Part shown: one piece after another, positions 49,003-58,212 of the stretch
How the letters are laid out: the number at the start of each line of letters is the position of its first letter
How positions within the stretch are numbered: the stretch's first letter is position 1
Source: Halomonadaceae bacterium T82-2
Lineage (GTDB): Bacteria > Pseudomonadota > Gammaproteobacteria > Pseudomonadales > Halomonadaceae
NCBI GenBank assembly: GCA_001577635.1
Contig: LSBP01000017.1
Coordinates: forward strand, 1 to 61,085
Length of the DNA stretch: 61,085 nt
Direction: 5' to 3'
Position numbers and translations under genes: made by a program
The notes under the pieces: model-generated
What the model was told of the DNA's origin: nothing
The model's input: only the letters and a program-made list of their open reading frames with translations
Database searches by the model: none

Positions 49003-50349
49003 TCAGCTGTTGGCGCGCTGGAACTTCGCCAGCAGTGCATTGCCCTTCTCGGCGGCCTCGTCGAGCCCCGCCTGGGGACTGACGTCGCCGGAGAAGATCT
49101 TCTCCAGGGCCTCGTTGATCACGTCGCGGATCTGCACCATGTTGCCCAGCCGTAGCCCCTTGGAGTTCTCGGTGGGCGCGGAGCCGGTCATCTGCTTGAT
49201 CGCCACGTCGGTGCCCGGGTTCTTGTCATAGAACCCCTGCTCGCGGGTCAGCTTGGCGGCCGCGGTGGTGATCGGCAGGTAGCCGGTGAACTGGTGCCAG
49301 TCGGCCTGCACCTCGGGCGAGGAGAGGTACTTGAAGAACGCCGCGACGCCTTCCTTCTGCGCCTCGCTGGCGCCGTTGAGCACCCACAGCGAGGCGCCGC
49401 CGATGATGGTGTTGTTGGGGGTGTCGACGACATCGGCGTCGTAGGGCAGCGGGGCGACGGCGAAGTTGAAGTCGGCGTTGTCACGCACCCCGGCGTAGGA
49501 GGCCGAGGAGCCCATCATCATCGCGCACTCGCCGGAATAGAACTTGGGCGCCGCCTCGTCCTTGCGGCCGCCGTAGACGAAGCGCCCGTCCTCCTGCCAC
49601 TGGTCGAGACGCTGGATATGGTCGACCACCGCGGTCTTGTTGAACTGCAGGCGGGCGTCCAGCCCCTTGAAGCCGTTGGCCTCGCTGGCGAAGGGAATGT
49701 CGTTGCGCGCCGAGTAGTTCTCGAGCATCACCCAGGAGGGCCAGGTGGTGGTCAGGCCGCACTCCGCGGCGCCGGAATCGACCACCTTCTCGAGCGCCTT
49801 GCCGAGCCCCTGCCAGGTCGTCGGCACCTCGTCGACCCCGGCCTTGTCGAGGATGTCGCGGTTGACGTAGGTCACCGGCGTGGAGGAGTTGAACGGCAGC
49901 GAGAGCATCTTGCCGTCGGTGGTGGTGTAGTAGCCGGCGACCGCCGGCAGGTAGGCGTTCGGATCGAAGTCGGCGTTGGCGTCCGCCATCAGCTGGTAGA
50001 CCGGCACGATGGCGCCCTTGGCATGCATCATGGTCGCGGTGCCCACCTCGTAGATCTGCACGATCTGCGGGGCCTTGCCGGCGCGGAAGGCGGCAATCGC
50101 CGAGGTCATGGTTTCGGTGTAGTTGCCCTTGAAGACCGGATTGACGACGTACTCGTCCTGGCTGGCGTTGAAGTCGGCGGCGATCTCGTTGACCTTCTTG
50201 CCGAGCGCGCCACCCATGGCGTGCCACCATTCGATCTGTGTTTCGGCCTGGGCCGAGCCCATGCTCAAGAGTGTCGCGGCCAGGGTACCGGCCAGCCCCA
50301 GGGCGGGACGGCGCCACGCGCGGGGGGAAGTCAACAGCGAACGAGACAT
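49003..50349 (-). CDS. ugpB: ABC transporter substrate-binding protein (UgpB type)
   Basis: Periplasmic protein of 448 residues. The signal peptide covers about 1-35 (cleavage after AQA). The mature start ETQIEWWHAMGGALGKKVNEIAADFN is the UgpB pattern, including the conserved WWHAM, and PFNSSTPVTYVNRDIL lies in the substrate cleft. It binds sn-glycerol-3-phosphate or glycerophosphodiesters and feeds UgpAE. It is the first gene of the ugpBAEC-ugpQ operon. An inverted repeat CGTCGT-N7-ACGACG (50441-50459) upstream may be an operator; a clear Pho box was not found. Confidence 0.93.
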   Translation of the reverse strand: MSRSLLTSPRAWRRPALGLAGTLAATLLSMGSAQAETQIEWWHAMGGALGKKVNEIAADFNASQDEYVVNPVFKGNYTETMTSAIAAFRAGKAPQIVQIYEVGTATMMHAKGAIVPVYQLMADANADFDPNAYLPAVAGYYTTTDGKMLSLPFNSSTPVTYVNRDILDKAGVDEVPTTWQGLGKALEKVVDSGAAECGLTTTWPSWVMLENYSARNDIPFASEANGFKGLDARLQFNKTAVVDHIQRLDQWQEDGRFVYGGRKDEAAPKFYSGECAMMMGSSASYAGVRDNADFNFAVAPLPYDADVVDTPNNTIIGGASLWVLNGASEAQKEGVAAFFKYLSSPEVQADWHQFTGYLPITTAAAKLTREQGFYDKNPGTDVAIKQMTGSAPTENSKGLRLGNMVQIRDVINEALEKIFSGDVSPQAGLDEAAEKGNALLAKFQRANS

Positions 50350-50564
50350 GCAAGGCTCCTGTAAAGATTGGGGTCGTCGGACACGGGGTATCCGTACCGC
50401 GACTCGCTGACCGAACGATCAGGTATTGTTATCGGTTATGCGTCGTTCGAAAGACGACGGCGATCTTAAAGGTGGCCGTGTTTCAAAATCCTGACCATTA
50501 GATGTTCGTTTGATGACACCCCGGTGCCTGCGGTTTTCGATTGCGCGCCTCGCACACGCAGTCC

Positions 50565-50594
50565 TTGACCGCAGCCCCCACTTCTCTCTACGAT
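50565..50594 (+). promoter_or_regulatory. Sigma-70 promoter of hmgA-fahA
   Basis: TTGACC (50565-50570) and TACGAT (50589-50594) are separated by 18 nt. A start point near 50601 would fall inside the inverted repeat 50595-50614, the usual layout for repression by blocked transcription start. Confidence 0.6.
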
Positions 50595-50614
50595 TTAGTT
50601 TCAAATGAAACTAA
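50595..50614. promoter_or_regulatory. Operator-like inverted repeat before hmgA
   Basis: TTAGTTTCAAATGAAACTAA has perfect 9-bp arms around AA. Its position at the expected transcription start of hmgA marks it as a repressor site. The size and symmetry suit a MarR- or similar dimeric regulator. The regulator gene is not in the window. Confidence 0.7.
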
Positions 50615-50657
50615 CAACACCCACGGTCACACCGCGACCGGTCGAGAGAGGTCCACG

Positions 50658-51965
50658 ATGCGCCCTGCTCATCCTTCCTATCAGAGCGGTTTCGCCAACC
50701 ACCATGCCAGCGAGGCCCTGCCGGGCGCCCTCCCCGAGGGCCAGAATTCGCCGCAGCGCTGCCCCTACGGCCTGTACGCCGAGCAGCTCTCGGGCTCGGC
50801 GTTCACCGCGCCGCGCCATCGCAACCTGCGCAGCTGGCTGTATCGCATTCGCCCGTCGGTGGTGCAGGGCGCCTACCGCCCGCTGGCCGAGAGCGACTGG
50901 GTCACGGCGCCCTCGGCGGATGCCGCCGCCGACCCCAACCAGATGCGCTGGGACCCGCGGCCGCTGCCCGAGGGCGGTGTCGACTTCATCGACGGCCTGC
51001 TGACCCTGGCCGTCAATGGCGACGCCAGCGCCCAGCAGGGCTGCGGCGTACACGTCTACGCCATCAACCGCAGCATGGAACAGCGCTTCCTCTATGACGC
51101 CGACGGCGAGCTGCTGATCGTGCCCCAGCAGGGCACCCTGCGGCTGCGCACCGAACTCGGCGAGCTGCTCGTCGCGCCCGGCGAGATCGGCCTGATCCCG
51201 CGCGGCGTCAAGTTCCAGGTTCGCCTCGAGAACGCCACCGCGGCGCGCGGCTACGTCTGCGAGAACTACGGCGCGCCCTTCGAGCTGCCCGGCCTGGGGC
51301 CGATCGGCGCCAATGGCCTGGCCAATCCGCGCGACTTCCTGGCCCCGGTGGCGGCCTACGAGGACATCGACGGTGACTTCGAGCTCGTCGCCCGGTTCGC
51401 CGGCCGGCTGTGGGCGACGCGCCTTGCGCACTCGCCGCTCGACGTGGTGGCCTGGCACGGCAATGTCGCGCCCTGCAAGTACGACCTCGCGCGCTTCAAC
51501 ACCCTCAACACGGTCAGCTTCGACCATCCGGATCCGTCGATCTTCACCGTGCTGACCTCGCCCTCGGACACCCCGGGGACGGCCAACATCGACTTCGTGA
51601 TCTTCCCGCCGCGCTGGATGGTCGCCGAGGACACCTTCCGCCCGCCCTACTTCCATCGCAACCTGATGAGCGAGTTCATGGGCCTGGTCCACGGCGAGTA
51701 CGACGCCAAGGCGGACGGCTTCCTGCCCGGCGGCGCCAGCCTGCACAACGCCATGTCGCCCCACGGGCCCGACGCCGAGACGTTCGAGAAGGCCAGCCAC
51801 GCCGAGCTCGCGCCGCAGTACCAGGGCGATACCCTGGCGTTCATGTTCGAAAGCCGCTACGTCTTCCGGACCACGTCCGCCGCGCGACAGGCGCCGTTCC
51901 GCCAGACCGACTACGTCGATGTCTGGGCGGGGCTGGCCTCGCACTTCACCCCGGAACAACGCTGA
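50658..51965 (+). CDS. hmgA: Homogentisate 1,2-dioxygenase
   Basis: Non-haem iron enzyme of 435 residues, full length for HmgA. It opens homogentisate to maleylacetoacetate in tyrosine and phenylalanine breakdown. The N-terminal [26 protein letters not shown] is highly characteristic, and the iron-binding region lies in [14 protein letters not shown] with the C-terminal MSPHGPD. The ATG at 50658 follows GAGAGAGG; an open frame starting at 50541 crosses the promoter and operator and is rejected. It is followed after 34 bp by fahA. Confidence 0.97.
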   Translation: MRPAHPSYQSGFANHHASEALPGALPEGQNSPQRCPYGLYAEQLSGSAFTAPRHRNLRSWLYRIRPSVVQGAYRPLAESDWVTAPSADAAADPNQMRWDPRPLPEGGVDFIDGLLTLAVNGDASAQQGCGVHVYAINRSMEQRFLYDADGELLIVPQQGTLRLRTELGELLVAPGEIGLIPRGVKFQVRLENATAARGYVCENYGAPFELPGLGPIGANGLANPRDFLAPVAAYEDIDGDFELVARFAGRLWATRLAHSPLDVVAWHGNVAPCKYDLARFNTLNTVSFDHPDPSIFTVLTSPSDTPGTANIDFVIFPPRWMVAEDTFRPPYFHRNLMSEFMGLVHGEYDAKADGFLPGGASLHNAMSPHGPDAETFEKASHAELAPQYQGDTLAFMFESRYVFRTTSAARQAPFRQTDYVDVWAGLASHFTPEQR

Positions 51966-51999
51966 GTTCGCCTTCCCGACGACAACCAAGGATCGACCC

Positions 52000-53019
52000 A
52001 TGAAACTCGCTTCGCTCAAGCATGGCCGCGACGGCCAACTGGTGGTGGTCTCCCGTGACCTGACGCGCGCCGTGCGCGTGCCGCAGATCGCCGCCACCCT
52101 GCAGCAGGCCATCGAGGACTGGGACACCCTGGCCCCGCGGCTCGAGGCCGTCTATGCCGAGCTCAACGCCGGCCGAGCCGACGAGGCCTTCGACCTGGAC
52201 ATGAGCGCGCTGCATTCGCCGCTGCCGCGCAGCTACCACTGGGCCGATGGCTCGGCGTACCTCAATCACGTCCAGCTGGTGCGCCAGGCGCGTGGCGCCG
52301 AGATGCCCGAGACCTTCTGGACCGACCCGCTGATGTACCAGGGCGGCGGCGACAGTTTCCTGGCGCCCACCGAGGACATCGAGGCGGTCAGCGAGGAGCA
52401 CGGCATCGACCTGGAAGGCGAGATCGCGGTGATCACCGACGACGTGCCCATGGCGGTGACGCCGGAACAGGCCGCCGGGCACATCAAGCTGATCATGCTG
52501 GTCAACGACGTCAGCCTGCGCGGCCTGATCCCCGGCGAGCTGGCCAAGGGCTTCGGCTTCTTCCAGGCCAAGCCGGCGTCGAGCTTCTCGCCGATCGCCG
52601 TGACCCCCGACGAGCTGGGGGACGCCTGGCGCGACGGCCGGGTCCATCGGCCGCTGACCGTGCACCTCAACGGCGAGACGTTCGGCGAGCCCGAGGCCGG
52701 ACCGGACATGATCTTCAACTTTCCCCAGCTCGTCGCCCACGCCGCGCGGACCCGCCGTCTCGAGGCCGGCGCGATCATCGGCTCGGGCACCGTCTCCAAC
52801 CCCGGCGAGGACGGCGGCCCCGGCAAGCCGATCGCCGAGGGCGGCGTCGGCTACAGCTGCCTGGCCGAGGTGCGCATGGTCGAGAAAATCCTCCACGGCG
52901 AGATGAAGACCCCTTTCCTGCGCTTCGGCGACCGGGTACGCATCGAGATGTTCGACCGCGAGGGCAACAGCCTCTTCGGCGCCATCGACCAGAAGGTCGT
53001 GCCCTACTCGGCGGCGTGA
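52000..53019 (+). CDS. fahA: Fumarylacetoacetate hydrolase family protein
   Basis: Hydrolase of 339 residues of the FAA hydrolase family. Visible are LEGEIAVITDDVPM with the metal-binding Glu, IMLVNDVSLR, FGFFQAKPASSFSPIAVTP and GSGTVSNPGED. It should cleave fumarylacetoacetate to fumarate and acetoacetate, two steps after HmgA. The usual maleylacetoacetate isomerase gene (maiA) does not follow in the window, so that step must be encoded elsewhere. The ATG at 52000 starts MKLASLKHGRDG; a terminator-like hairpin follows. Confidence 0.93.
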   Translation: MKLASLKHGRDGQLVVVSRDLTRAVRVPQIAATLQQAIEDWDTLAPRLEAVYAELNAGRADEAFDLDMSALHSPLPRSYHWADGSAYLNHVQLVRQARGAEMPETFWTDPLMYQGGGDSFLAPTEDIEAVSEEHGIDLEGEIAVITDDVPMAVTPEQAAGHIKLIMLVNDVSLRGLIPGELAKGFGFFQAKPASSFSPIAVTPDELGDAWRDGRVHRPLTVHLNGETFGEPEAGPDMIFNFPQLVAHAARTRRLEAGAIIGSGTVSNPGEDGGPGKPIAEGGVGYSCLAEVRMVEKILHGEMKTPFLRFGDRVRIEMFDREGNSLFGAIDQKVVPYSAA

Positions 53020-53042
53020 CGCGCTAGCCTCCCAGCTCCGCA

Positions 53043-53077
53043 CGCGGCCGCCGTCGATACGGTGGCCGCGCCTCTTT
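53043..53077 (+). terminator. Terminator after hmgA-fahA
   Basis: CGCGGCCGCCG-TCGATA-CGGTGGCCGCG forms an 11-bp stem with one G-T wobble, followed by CCTCTTT. Confidence 0.65.
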
Positions 53078-53225
53078 GCACCATTCAGCGATAATGTCGC
53101 GCCGGTTCGGATCGACGCCGCCATCCCCGGGCTAGTGCAGATAGCTCTCCTCTCCAGCCGGCCCCTGCGCCCTCGTCAAAGCCCACTGCGATTACTTTGG
53201 TCGCCATCCCTTGCGCCTATCCATC

Positions 53226-53245
53226 ATGTCTGTAATTCTCGACAT
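53226..53245. promoter_or_regulatory. Possible ArsR operator
   Basis: ATGTC-N10-GACAT abuts the arsR start codon. Autorepression from a site overlapping the start is usual for ArsR, but the match is short and the site is tentative. Confidence 0.35.
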
Positions 53246-53590
53246 ATGGACGATAAAACCCTCATCAAGACCTTCACGGCGCTTTCCCAGCCCACCCGGC
53301 TGGCGGCCTTCCGGCTGCTGGTCCGCCATGAACCGGACGGCCTGCCCGCCGGCGAGATCGCCCGGCGGCTGGACGTGCCCCACAACACCCTGTCCACCCA
53401 CCTGGGCGTGCTGTCACGCGCCGGCCTGGTGATCGCGCAGCGCCGCAGCCGATCGATCGTCTACCGCGCCGACCTGGCCGCGATGCGCGACACGCTCGGC
53501 TTCCTGGTCAACGACTGCTGCGCCGGCCGCCCCGAGCTGTGCGAGGCCCTGCAACCCGCCTGCCCCACCGATACGGAGACCCCGTCATGA
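53246..53590 (+). CDS. arsR: ArsR family arsenic-responsive repressor
   Basis: Winged-helix repressor of 114 residues. The recognition region is IARRLDVPHNTLSTHLGVLSRAGLV (about 45-70), followed by a wing RRSRSIVYRA. The C-terminal tail has VNDCCAGRPELCEALQPAC, a cysteine cluster typical of ArsR variants that bind As(III) near the C-terminus rather than in the recognition helix. The start MDDKTLIKTF has little of a ribosome site, suggesting a very short or absent leader. It overlaps arsC by four bases (ATGA). Confidence 0.88.
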   Translation: MDDKTLIKTFTALSQPTRLAAFRLLVRHEPDGLPAGEIARRLDVPHNTLSTHLGVLSRAGLVIAQRRSRSIVYRADLAAMRDTLGFLVNDCCAGRPELCEALQPACPTDTETPS

Positions 53591-53997
53591 TCAGCGTGAT
53601 CTACCACAACCCGGACTGCGGCACGTCGCGCAATACGCTGGCGATGATGCGCCAGTCCGGCGAGGAGCCCCATGTCATCGAGTACCTGAAGACGCCACCT
53701 TCGCGGGCGAAGTTGCGTGAGCTGCTCGCGGCGATGGGCATGGCCCCGCGGGAACTGCTGCGCCGCAAGGGCACGCTCTACGCCGAACTGGGTCTGGATG
53801 ACCCGGCGCTGACCGACGAGCAGCTGATCGACGCCATGCTGGCGCACCCCCTCCTGATCAACCGCCCCATCGTGGTGACGGAAAAGGGAACCCGCCTGTG
53901 CCGGCCGTCGGAAACGGTCCTCGAGCTGCTGCCCGGCCCCGTGGCGACTTTCACCAAGGAGGATGGGGAGGTCGTGCGCCATTCTCCCGCCCCCTGA
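53587..53997 (+). CDS. arsC: Arsenate reductase (glutaredoxin-dependent)
   Basis: Enzyme of 136 residues, thioredoxin-fold ArsC of the E. coli plasmid R773 type. The catalytic cysteine is Cys11 in [11 protein letters not shown]; the arginine-bearing loop [16 protein letters not shown] supports arsenate binding. It reduces As(V) to As(III) with glutaredoxin, for export by ArsB. Start codon overlaps the arsR stop. Next gene arsB begins 16 bp after its end. Confidence 0.93.
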   Translation: MISVIYHNPDCGTSRNTLAMMRQSGEEPHVIEYLKTPPSRAKLRELLAAMGMAPRELLRRKGTLYAELGLDDPALTDEQLIDAMLAHPLLINRPIVVTEKGTRLCRPSETVLELLPGPVATFTKEDGEVVRHSPAP

Positions 53998-54013
53998 TTC
54001 CCCGGAGACACGC

Positions 54014-55324
54014 ATGCTGGCTTTCGCCATCTTTCTGATCACGCTGGTGCTGGTCATCTGGCAGCCCCGGGGGCTGGGCATCGGCTGGAGTGCACTGGGC
54101 GGCGCCGCGGTAGCCCTGGCCACCGGGGTCGTCGACTGGGCCGATGTGGGCATCGTCTGGCACATCGTCTGGGATGCCACCTTCACCTTCGTGGCGCTGA
54201 TCATCATCTCGCTGATCCTCGACGAGGCCGGATTCTTCGCCTGGGCGGCGCTGCACATCGCCCGCTGGGGCAACGGCCGGGGGCGCCGGCTGTTCCCGCT
54301 GATCGTGGTGCTCGGGGCGCTGATCTCGGCGGTGTTCGCCAACGACGGCACAGCGCTGCTGCTGACGCCGATCGTCGTCGCCATCCTGGCACGGCTCGAG
54401 TTCAGCACCGGCGCCGCGCTGGCCTTCATCATCGCCACCGGCTTCGTCGCCGACTCGACCAGCCTGCCGCTGGTCATCTCGAACCTGGTCAACATCGTCA
54501 GCGCCAACTTCTTCGCGGTCGGCTTCACGCGCTACGCCCAGGTGATGGTACCGGTCGACCTGGTCTCGCTGGCCGCCACCCTGCTGGTGCTGGGCGGGTA
54601 CTTTCGCCGCGAGATCCCCCGGACCTACGACGTCGAACGGCTCGAGGCCCCGGCGCAGGCGATCCGCGACCGGCAGGTCTTCCGTGCGGCCTTCCCGCTG
54701 CTGGCCGTGCTGCTGGTCGCGCTGTTCCTGACCACCCGCTGGCAGCTGCCATTTTCCGTGATCATGGGCACAGCGGCCCTGGTGCTGATCGCCATCGCCG
54801 GACGCTGGTTCACGCCGGGCCATGCCCACGTCATCCCCCTCGGCCGGGTACTGCGCAACGCGCCCTGGCAGATCGTGCTGTTCTCGCTGGGGATGTACCT
54901 GGTGGTCTACGGGTTGGGCAACGCCTGGCTCACCGCCGGCGCATCGCGGGTACTCAGCTGGCTCGGCGGCCAGGGCGAGCTGGTGGCGACCGTGGGCACC
55001 GGTTTCCTCTCGGCACTGCTCGCCTCGCTGATGAACAACATGCCCTCGACCCTGGTGGGCGCGTTGGCCATCGACCAGGCGGCGGTATCGGACACCACCC
55101 GGGAGCTGATGGTCTACGCCAACGTCATCGGCAACGACCTGGGGCCCAAGTTCACGCCCATCGGCAGCCTGGCCACCCTGCTGTGGCTGCACGTGCTGGC
55201 CGGCAAGGGCTATCGCATCGGCTGGGGCCAGTACATGAAGGTGGGGCTGATCATCACCCCGCCGGTACTGCTGGCCGCCCTGCTCGCGCTGGCGTTCTGG
55301 CTGCCCGCCGTCACGGCGCCCTGA
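54014..55324 (+). CDS. arsB: Arsenite efflux membrane protein ArsB
   Basis: Integral membrane protein of 436 residues with about twelve helices, full length for ArsB (E. coli 429). [25 protein letters not shown] is the classic start; [36 protein letters not shown] and [22 protein letters not shown] are family segments. It exports arsenite and antimonite using the proton gradient. It completes the arsRCB operon and is followed by a GC-rich hairpin (55335-55359). Confidence 0.95.
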   Translation: MLAFAIFLITLVLVIWQPRGLGIGWSALGGAAVALATGVVDWADVGIVWHIVWDATFTFVALIIISLILDEAGFFAWAALHIARWGNGRGRRLFPLIVVLGALISAVFANDGTALLLTPIVVAILARLEFSTGAALAFIIATGFVADSTSLPLVISNLVNIVSANFFAVGFTRYAQVMVPVDLVSLAATLLVLGGYFRREIPRTYDVERLEAPAQAIRDRQVFRAAFPLLAVLLVALFLTTRWQLPFSVIMGTAALVLIAIAGRWFTPGHAHVIPLGRVLRNAPWQIVLFSLGMYLVVYGLGNAWLTAGASRVLSWLGGQGELVATVGTGFLSALLASLMNNMPSTLVGALAIDQAAVSDTTRELMVYANVIGNDLGPKFTPIGSLATLLWLHVLAGKGYRIGWGQYMKVGLIITPPVLLAALLALAFWLPAVTAP

Positions 55325-55334
55325 ACCGCCGCAC

Positions 55335-55359
55335 CGGGCCGGACGCCGCGTCCGGCCCG
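55335..55359 (+). terminator. Hairpin after arsB
   Basis: CGGGCCGGACG-CCG-CGTCCGGCCCG is a perfect 11-bp stem. There is no long T-run. Confidence 0.6.
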
Positions 55360-55477
55360 CCCTGTCATCGTTCTGTTACCTGTTTCTTACATACTCGGCG
55401 CCACCGTCCGGCGCCGGCTCGAGGCCGGCTTCCTTGAAACGGCCACCAGAGCCGCACCGACGCAGGGTAGGAACACC

Positions 55478-57187
55478 ATGAAAACGATGACGTTGCGCAC
55501 CGGCATGATCGGCATGCTGCTGCTCTTCACGCTGCTGCTCATGCTGGTCGGCGGCGCCGGCTACGTCGCGCTGAGCCGCGCCAAGACCTCCTTCGACACC
55601 CTCGACCGCCTGAACGTCCACCAGATCGGCGCCGCCGAGCGCGCCAAGACCTCCTTCGACACCCTCGACCGCCTGAACGTCCACCAGATCGGCGCCGCCG
55701 AGCGCGCCTACGGCGCCCTGATGAGCACGCGCCTGCAGCTCGACACCTTCCAGACCCTCTACAACCGCCTCAAGGTCAAGCAGTCGCAGCAGGCCTGGGA
55801 CAAGGCCGAGGCCGAGCTCACCCGAGCGAAGGCGGCACTGGCGCATTTCGACGCCACTGCGGCGAGCGGCGACGAGAAGGCGCTGCTCGAGACCACGCAA
55901 CAGGCCTTCCAGGCGCTGATCGCCGAGGGCATCAAGCCTTCCTTCACCGCCCTCGACGCCTGGGACATGGCGGCCTATACCCAGGCCAAGCTGACGGCCA
56001 ACCGGCTGACCGGCCGGCTGGATGACGCCCTGCAGCAGCTCACCGGTTACGCCAGAGGCCACGGAGCCCGCGCGGCGGCGGACATGGCCCGCAGCGTGAC
56101 GTGGATGCGCCTGGGCATGCCCGCCACGCTGGGCCTGGCCATGCTGCTGGTCGGGCTGAGCTTCATCGCCATGCAACGCGCCCTGTTCCGCCGCCTGACC
56201 CAGGCCCGGCAGCACTTCGAGCGCATCGCCGACGGCGAACTGGCCACCCCGGTCGAGACCGGCCGCCCCGACGAGATCGGTCGCCTGTTCGACGCGCTGG
56301 ACCGGATGCAGGCAGCGCTGCGCCAGACGGTGACCACGATGGCGGCGAGCAGCGACGGCGTCCGCGACAGCGCCGGCGCCCTGGCGGAAACCAGCGACGC
56401 CCTCGCTACCCGGGCCGAACGCCAGGCCGGTGCCGTCCAGCAGACCACGGCGAGCATGCAGGCGCTGACCACCACGGTCGACAGCAACACTGCCCATGCC
56501 GAACAGGGGCTCGCGCTGTCCCGGCAGGCCGTGCAGGTCATCGAACAGGGCGGACAGCAGACCCGCGAGGCGATCGCCGCGATGCACGAGGCCACGCAGC
56601 GCTCGGACCAGGCCTTCACGATCATCGCGATGATCGACGACATCGCCTTCCAGACCAACCTGCTGGCACTGAACGCCTCGGTGGAAGCGGCGCGTGCCGG
56701 CGAGCGGGGCCGCGGATTCGCGGTGGTGGCCGGCGAGGTGCGCAACCTGGCCCAGCGCTGCGGTTCGGCGGCCGGCGACATTCGCCGCCTGATCGAGGAC
56801 ACCCACACCTTCGTGGACCGCGGCACCCGGCGCATCGAGACAGCGGGCAGCACCATGGAAGAGGTCGAGAGCGTGGGCCAGCGCATCACCTCGCGGCTCG
56901 AGGCAATCGCCCAGGGCTCGCGGGAACAGAGCCACGGCATCGGCGAGATCCACCGGGCGATCGCCGAGATCGACGAGACCACGCGCAACAACGCCGACCT
57001 CGCCCAGCACGCCGTCACCGCCGCCCACGCGCTGTATCAGCAGTCCGAGCGGCTCGACGACTACGTGTCGCGGTTCACCACGACGCCGGTAGCCGAACCG
57101 CAGGAAGGGGCGGCGCCCGCGTTGGCTGCCCGCCCCGTCGATACACCCACCGTCATGCACGAGCGCGACACCGCCTGCGCGGCATAA
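55478..57187 (+). CDS. Methyl-accepting chemotaxis protein with a tandem duplication
   Basis: Transmembrane chemoreceptor of 569 residues. TM1 spans about 8-33 and TM2 about 212-232 ([21 protein letters not shown]), enclosing a helical periplasmic domain of the Tar-like four-helix type. A HAMP domain and a signalling domain follow, with the hairpin tip [24 protein letters not shown]. The ligand is not evident. No NWETF-type tether is at the C-terminus. Directly after TM1 a 21-residue unit occurs twice with identical DNA (55578-55640 and 55641-55703). This may be a recent duplication. Confidence 0.93.
   Translation: MKTMTLRTGMIGMLLLFTLLLMLVGGAGYVALSRAKTSFDTLDRLNVHQIGAAERAKTSFDTLDRLNVHQIGAAERAYGALMSTRLQLDTFQTLYNRLKVKQSQQAWDKAEAELTRAKAALAHFDATAASGDEKALLETTQQAFQALIAEGIKPSFTALDAWDMAAYTQAKLTANRLTGRLDDALQQLTGYARGHGARAAADMARSVTWMRLGMPATLGLAMLLVGLSFIAMQRALFRRLTQARQHFERIADGELATPVETGRPDEIGRLFDALDRMQAALRQTVTTMAASSDGVRDSAGALAETSDALATRAERQAGAVQQTTASMQALTTTVDSNTAHAEQGLALSRQAVQVIEQGGQQTREAIAAMHEATQRSDQAFTIIAMIDDIAFQTNLLALNASVEAARAGERGRGFAVVAGEVRNLAQRCGSAAGDIRRLIEDTHTFVDRGTRRIETAGSTMEEVESVGQRITSRLEAIAQGSREQSHGIGEIHRAIAEIDETTRNNADLAQHAVTAAHALYQQSERLDDYVSRFTTTPVAEPQEGAAPALAARPVDTPTVMHERDTACAA
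55578..55703 (+). repeat. Perfect 63-bp tandem direct repeat inside the chemoreceptor gene
   Basis: The unit begins GCGCCAAGACC and is repeated exactly once, in frame. It encodes 21 residues (start [10 protein letters not shown], end HQIGAAER). Twenty-one residues are three heptads, so helical register in the periplasmic bundle is preserved. Confidence 0.92.
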
Positions 57188-57277
57188 GCGGAAACCGCGC
57201 AGGCGAGGATAGGGGATTCACGATCCAGAAACCCTCTTGCACCAGCCACGGACGGGATGCGGCTATTTCCAGGGTTT

Positions 57278-57318
57278 TGTAGTCAATATCCTACAAATAA
57301 GCATAACGCAGGTTATGT
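57278..57318 (+). promoter_or_regulatory. GacA/UvrY-type box and promoter of the sRNA
   Basis: TGTAGTCAATATCCTACA (57278-57295) is an 18-bp near-palindrome close to the GacA upstream activating sequence TGTAAG-N6-CTTACA (9 of 12 defined bases). A -10-like TTATGT follows at 57313-57318. Transcription would begin near 57322-57325. The spacing is shorter than in some Pseudomonas promoters, so assignment is tentative. Confidence 0.6.
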
Positions 57319-57321
57319 AGA

Positions 57322-57543
57322 GACCAAGTTGGCTTTGGCAAGATGAGCCCCGTTGGGCAGGAAGCCCAACTCAGGGAAGAACGGGCCAGGATGGCTCAGG
57401 TAGCCAAGGATGCGCGGACAGGATGTTCGCGGTAGCACCAGGGACGCGCGGGCTGGAAGCCTGCGAAAGGTAAGCAAGGAAGGCGGCGCTCGAAGCGCTT
57501 GAGGAAAGCCCGGCCCCAGCCCAGGGGGGCCGGGCTTTCTTTA
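57322..57543 (+). ncRNA. CsrB/RsmZ-like regulatory sRNA
   Basis: About 220 nt with roughly ten GGA motifs, most in A(N)GGA or CAGGA contexts. Several lie in loops of good hairpins: GTTGGGC-AGGAA-GCCCAAC (57352-57370), GCC-AGGAT-GGC (57385-57395), CGCGGACA-GGA-TGTTCGCG (57413-57431) and CGCGGGCT-GGA-AGCCTGCG (57447-57465). It ends with a strong intrinsic terminator. This is the design of Csr/Rsm sponge RNAs, which titrate CsrA/RsmA. A leftward open frame (57371-57673) covers the region but has no protein likeness. No database comparison was made. Confidence 0.82.
57505..57543 (+). terminator. Intrinsic terminator of the CsrB/RsmZ-like sRNA
   Basis: AAAGCCCGGCCCC pairs with GGGGGCCGGGCTTT around a short loop, followed by CTTTAT. 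It is a textbook Rho-independent terminator on the plus strand. Confidence 0.85.
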
Positions 57544-57842
57544 TCGCATACTCCCACCGGCAACCCTGCCTCCGAGACATCCTTTCCCGCACGGCGAATT
57601 GCGACCCTGGCTCCCTTTTGGCCAGTGATATACGAATCTGCATGACGGCTGCGAAGATCATCGCATCGCTCAAGTACCGTCGATTGGCAGGATCATTTTC
57701 CGATTACCTAAAGCTATTGATTACCTTTACTTCATAGAAGTTTCGCACGCGTCGCTCAGCCTGAAAAAGACTGGCATCGAAGCTGCCAACGGTTTTTAGG
57801 ATTGCGCAGTGTGGTTACCAGAGTGGTGACGGCGGGGAGGCG
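57544..57842. other. Gene-free stretch between the sRNA terminator and brnA
   Basis: No ORF with protein character, tRNA or repeat of the window's families was found in these 299 bases. It is less GC-rich than its surroundings (for example GATTACCTAAAGCTATTGAT), and includes a short inverted motif GTGGTTACCAGAGTGGTGAC near 57809. It may be the left border of the acquired brnTA/R-M segment, but no attachment site can be named. Confidence 0.4.
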
Positions 57843-57881
57843 ACAAAAGAAGAAGGGCCTGCGATTGCTCGCAGGCCCTTC
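57843..57881 (-). terminator. Intrinsic terminator of brnTA
   Basis: On the minus strand GAAGGGCCTGCGA-GCAA-TCGCAGGCCCTTC is followed by TTCTTTTG, 53 bp after the brnA stop. Confidence 0.8.
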
Positions 57882-57933
57882 CTGTATCTATCTGGCCCGC
57901 CCTATAGGATTCGAGCCACTTCTTCGCGGGACC

Positions 57934-58212
57934 CTACGCCTGGCCATGCTCCCTGATGTACTCGCGTAGCGCTTGGTCGATCCGGCGTTGCCAGCCCGGC
58001 CCCTGAGCCTTGAAGTGCTCCACCACATCAGGCGACAGCCGCAGAGTGATCTTCACCTTGGTCGGGGCATGTTGTAGGCCACGCTGCCCCCGTTGCCGAA
58101 TGGTGCGCTGGAGATCGACAGGCAGCACATCAGACATGGAACGCATCTGCTTAACGTCCTCGTCGGTCAGCTCCCTGACTTCACCGTCCTTATCCGTCAG
58201 TCGCTTGCTCAT
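57934..58212 (-). CDS. brnA: BrnA family antitoxin
   Basis: Antitoxin of 92 residues with a C-terminal ribbon-helix-helix domain (KVKITLRLSPDVVEHFKAQG, then WQRRIDQALREYIREH). BrnA neutralises the ribonuclease BrnT and represses its own operon. The reading frame looks complete. It overlaps the end of the damaged brnT by 23 bp, the usual overlapping arrangement. Without a working toxin its function may now be only transcriptional or protective against related toxins. Confidence 0.92.
   Translation of the reverse strand: MSKRLTDKDGEVRELTDEDVKQMRSMSDVLPVDLQRTIRQRGQRGLQHAPTKVKITLRLSPDVVEHFKAQGPGWQRRIDQALREYIREHGQA

Noticed and set aside
57371-57673. Leftward 100-residue open frame over the sRNA
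   Set aside because: Lies antisense to hairpins and terminator with clear RNA logic; composition is random and no domain is recognised.
57800-57930. Possible tRNA remnant or attachment site near brnA (GATTCGAGCC)
   Set aside because: Only a T-loop-like string is present; no acceptor stem or anticodon arm can be built.
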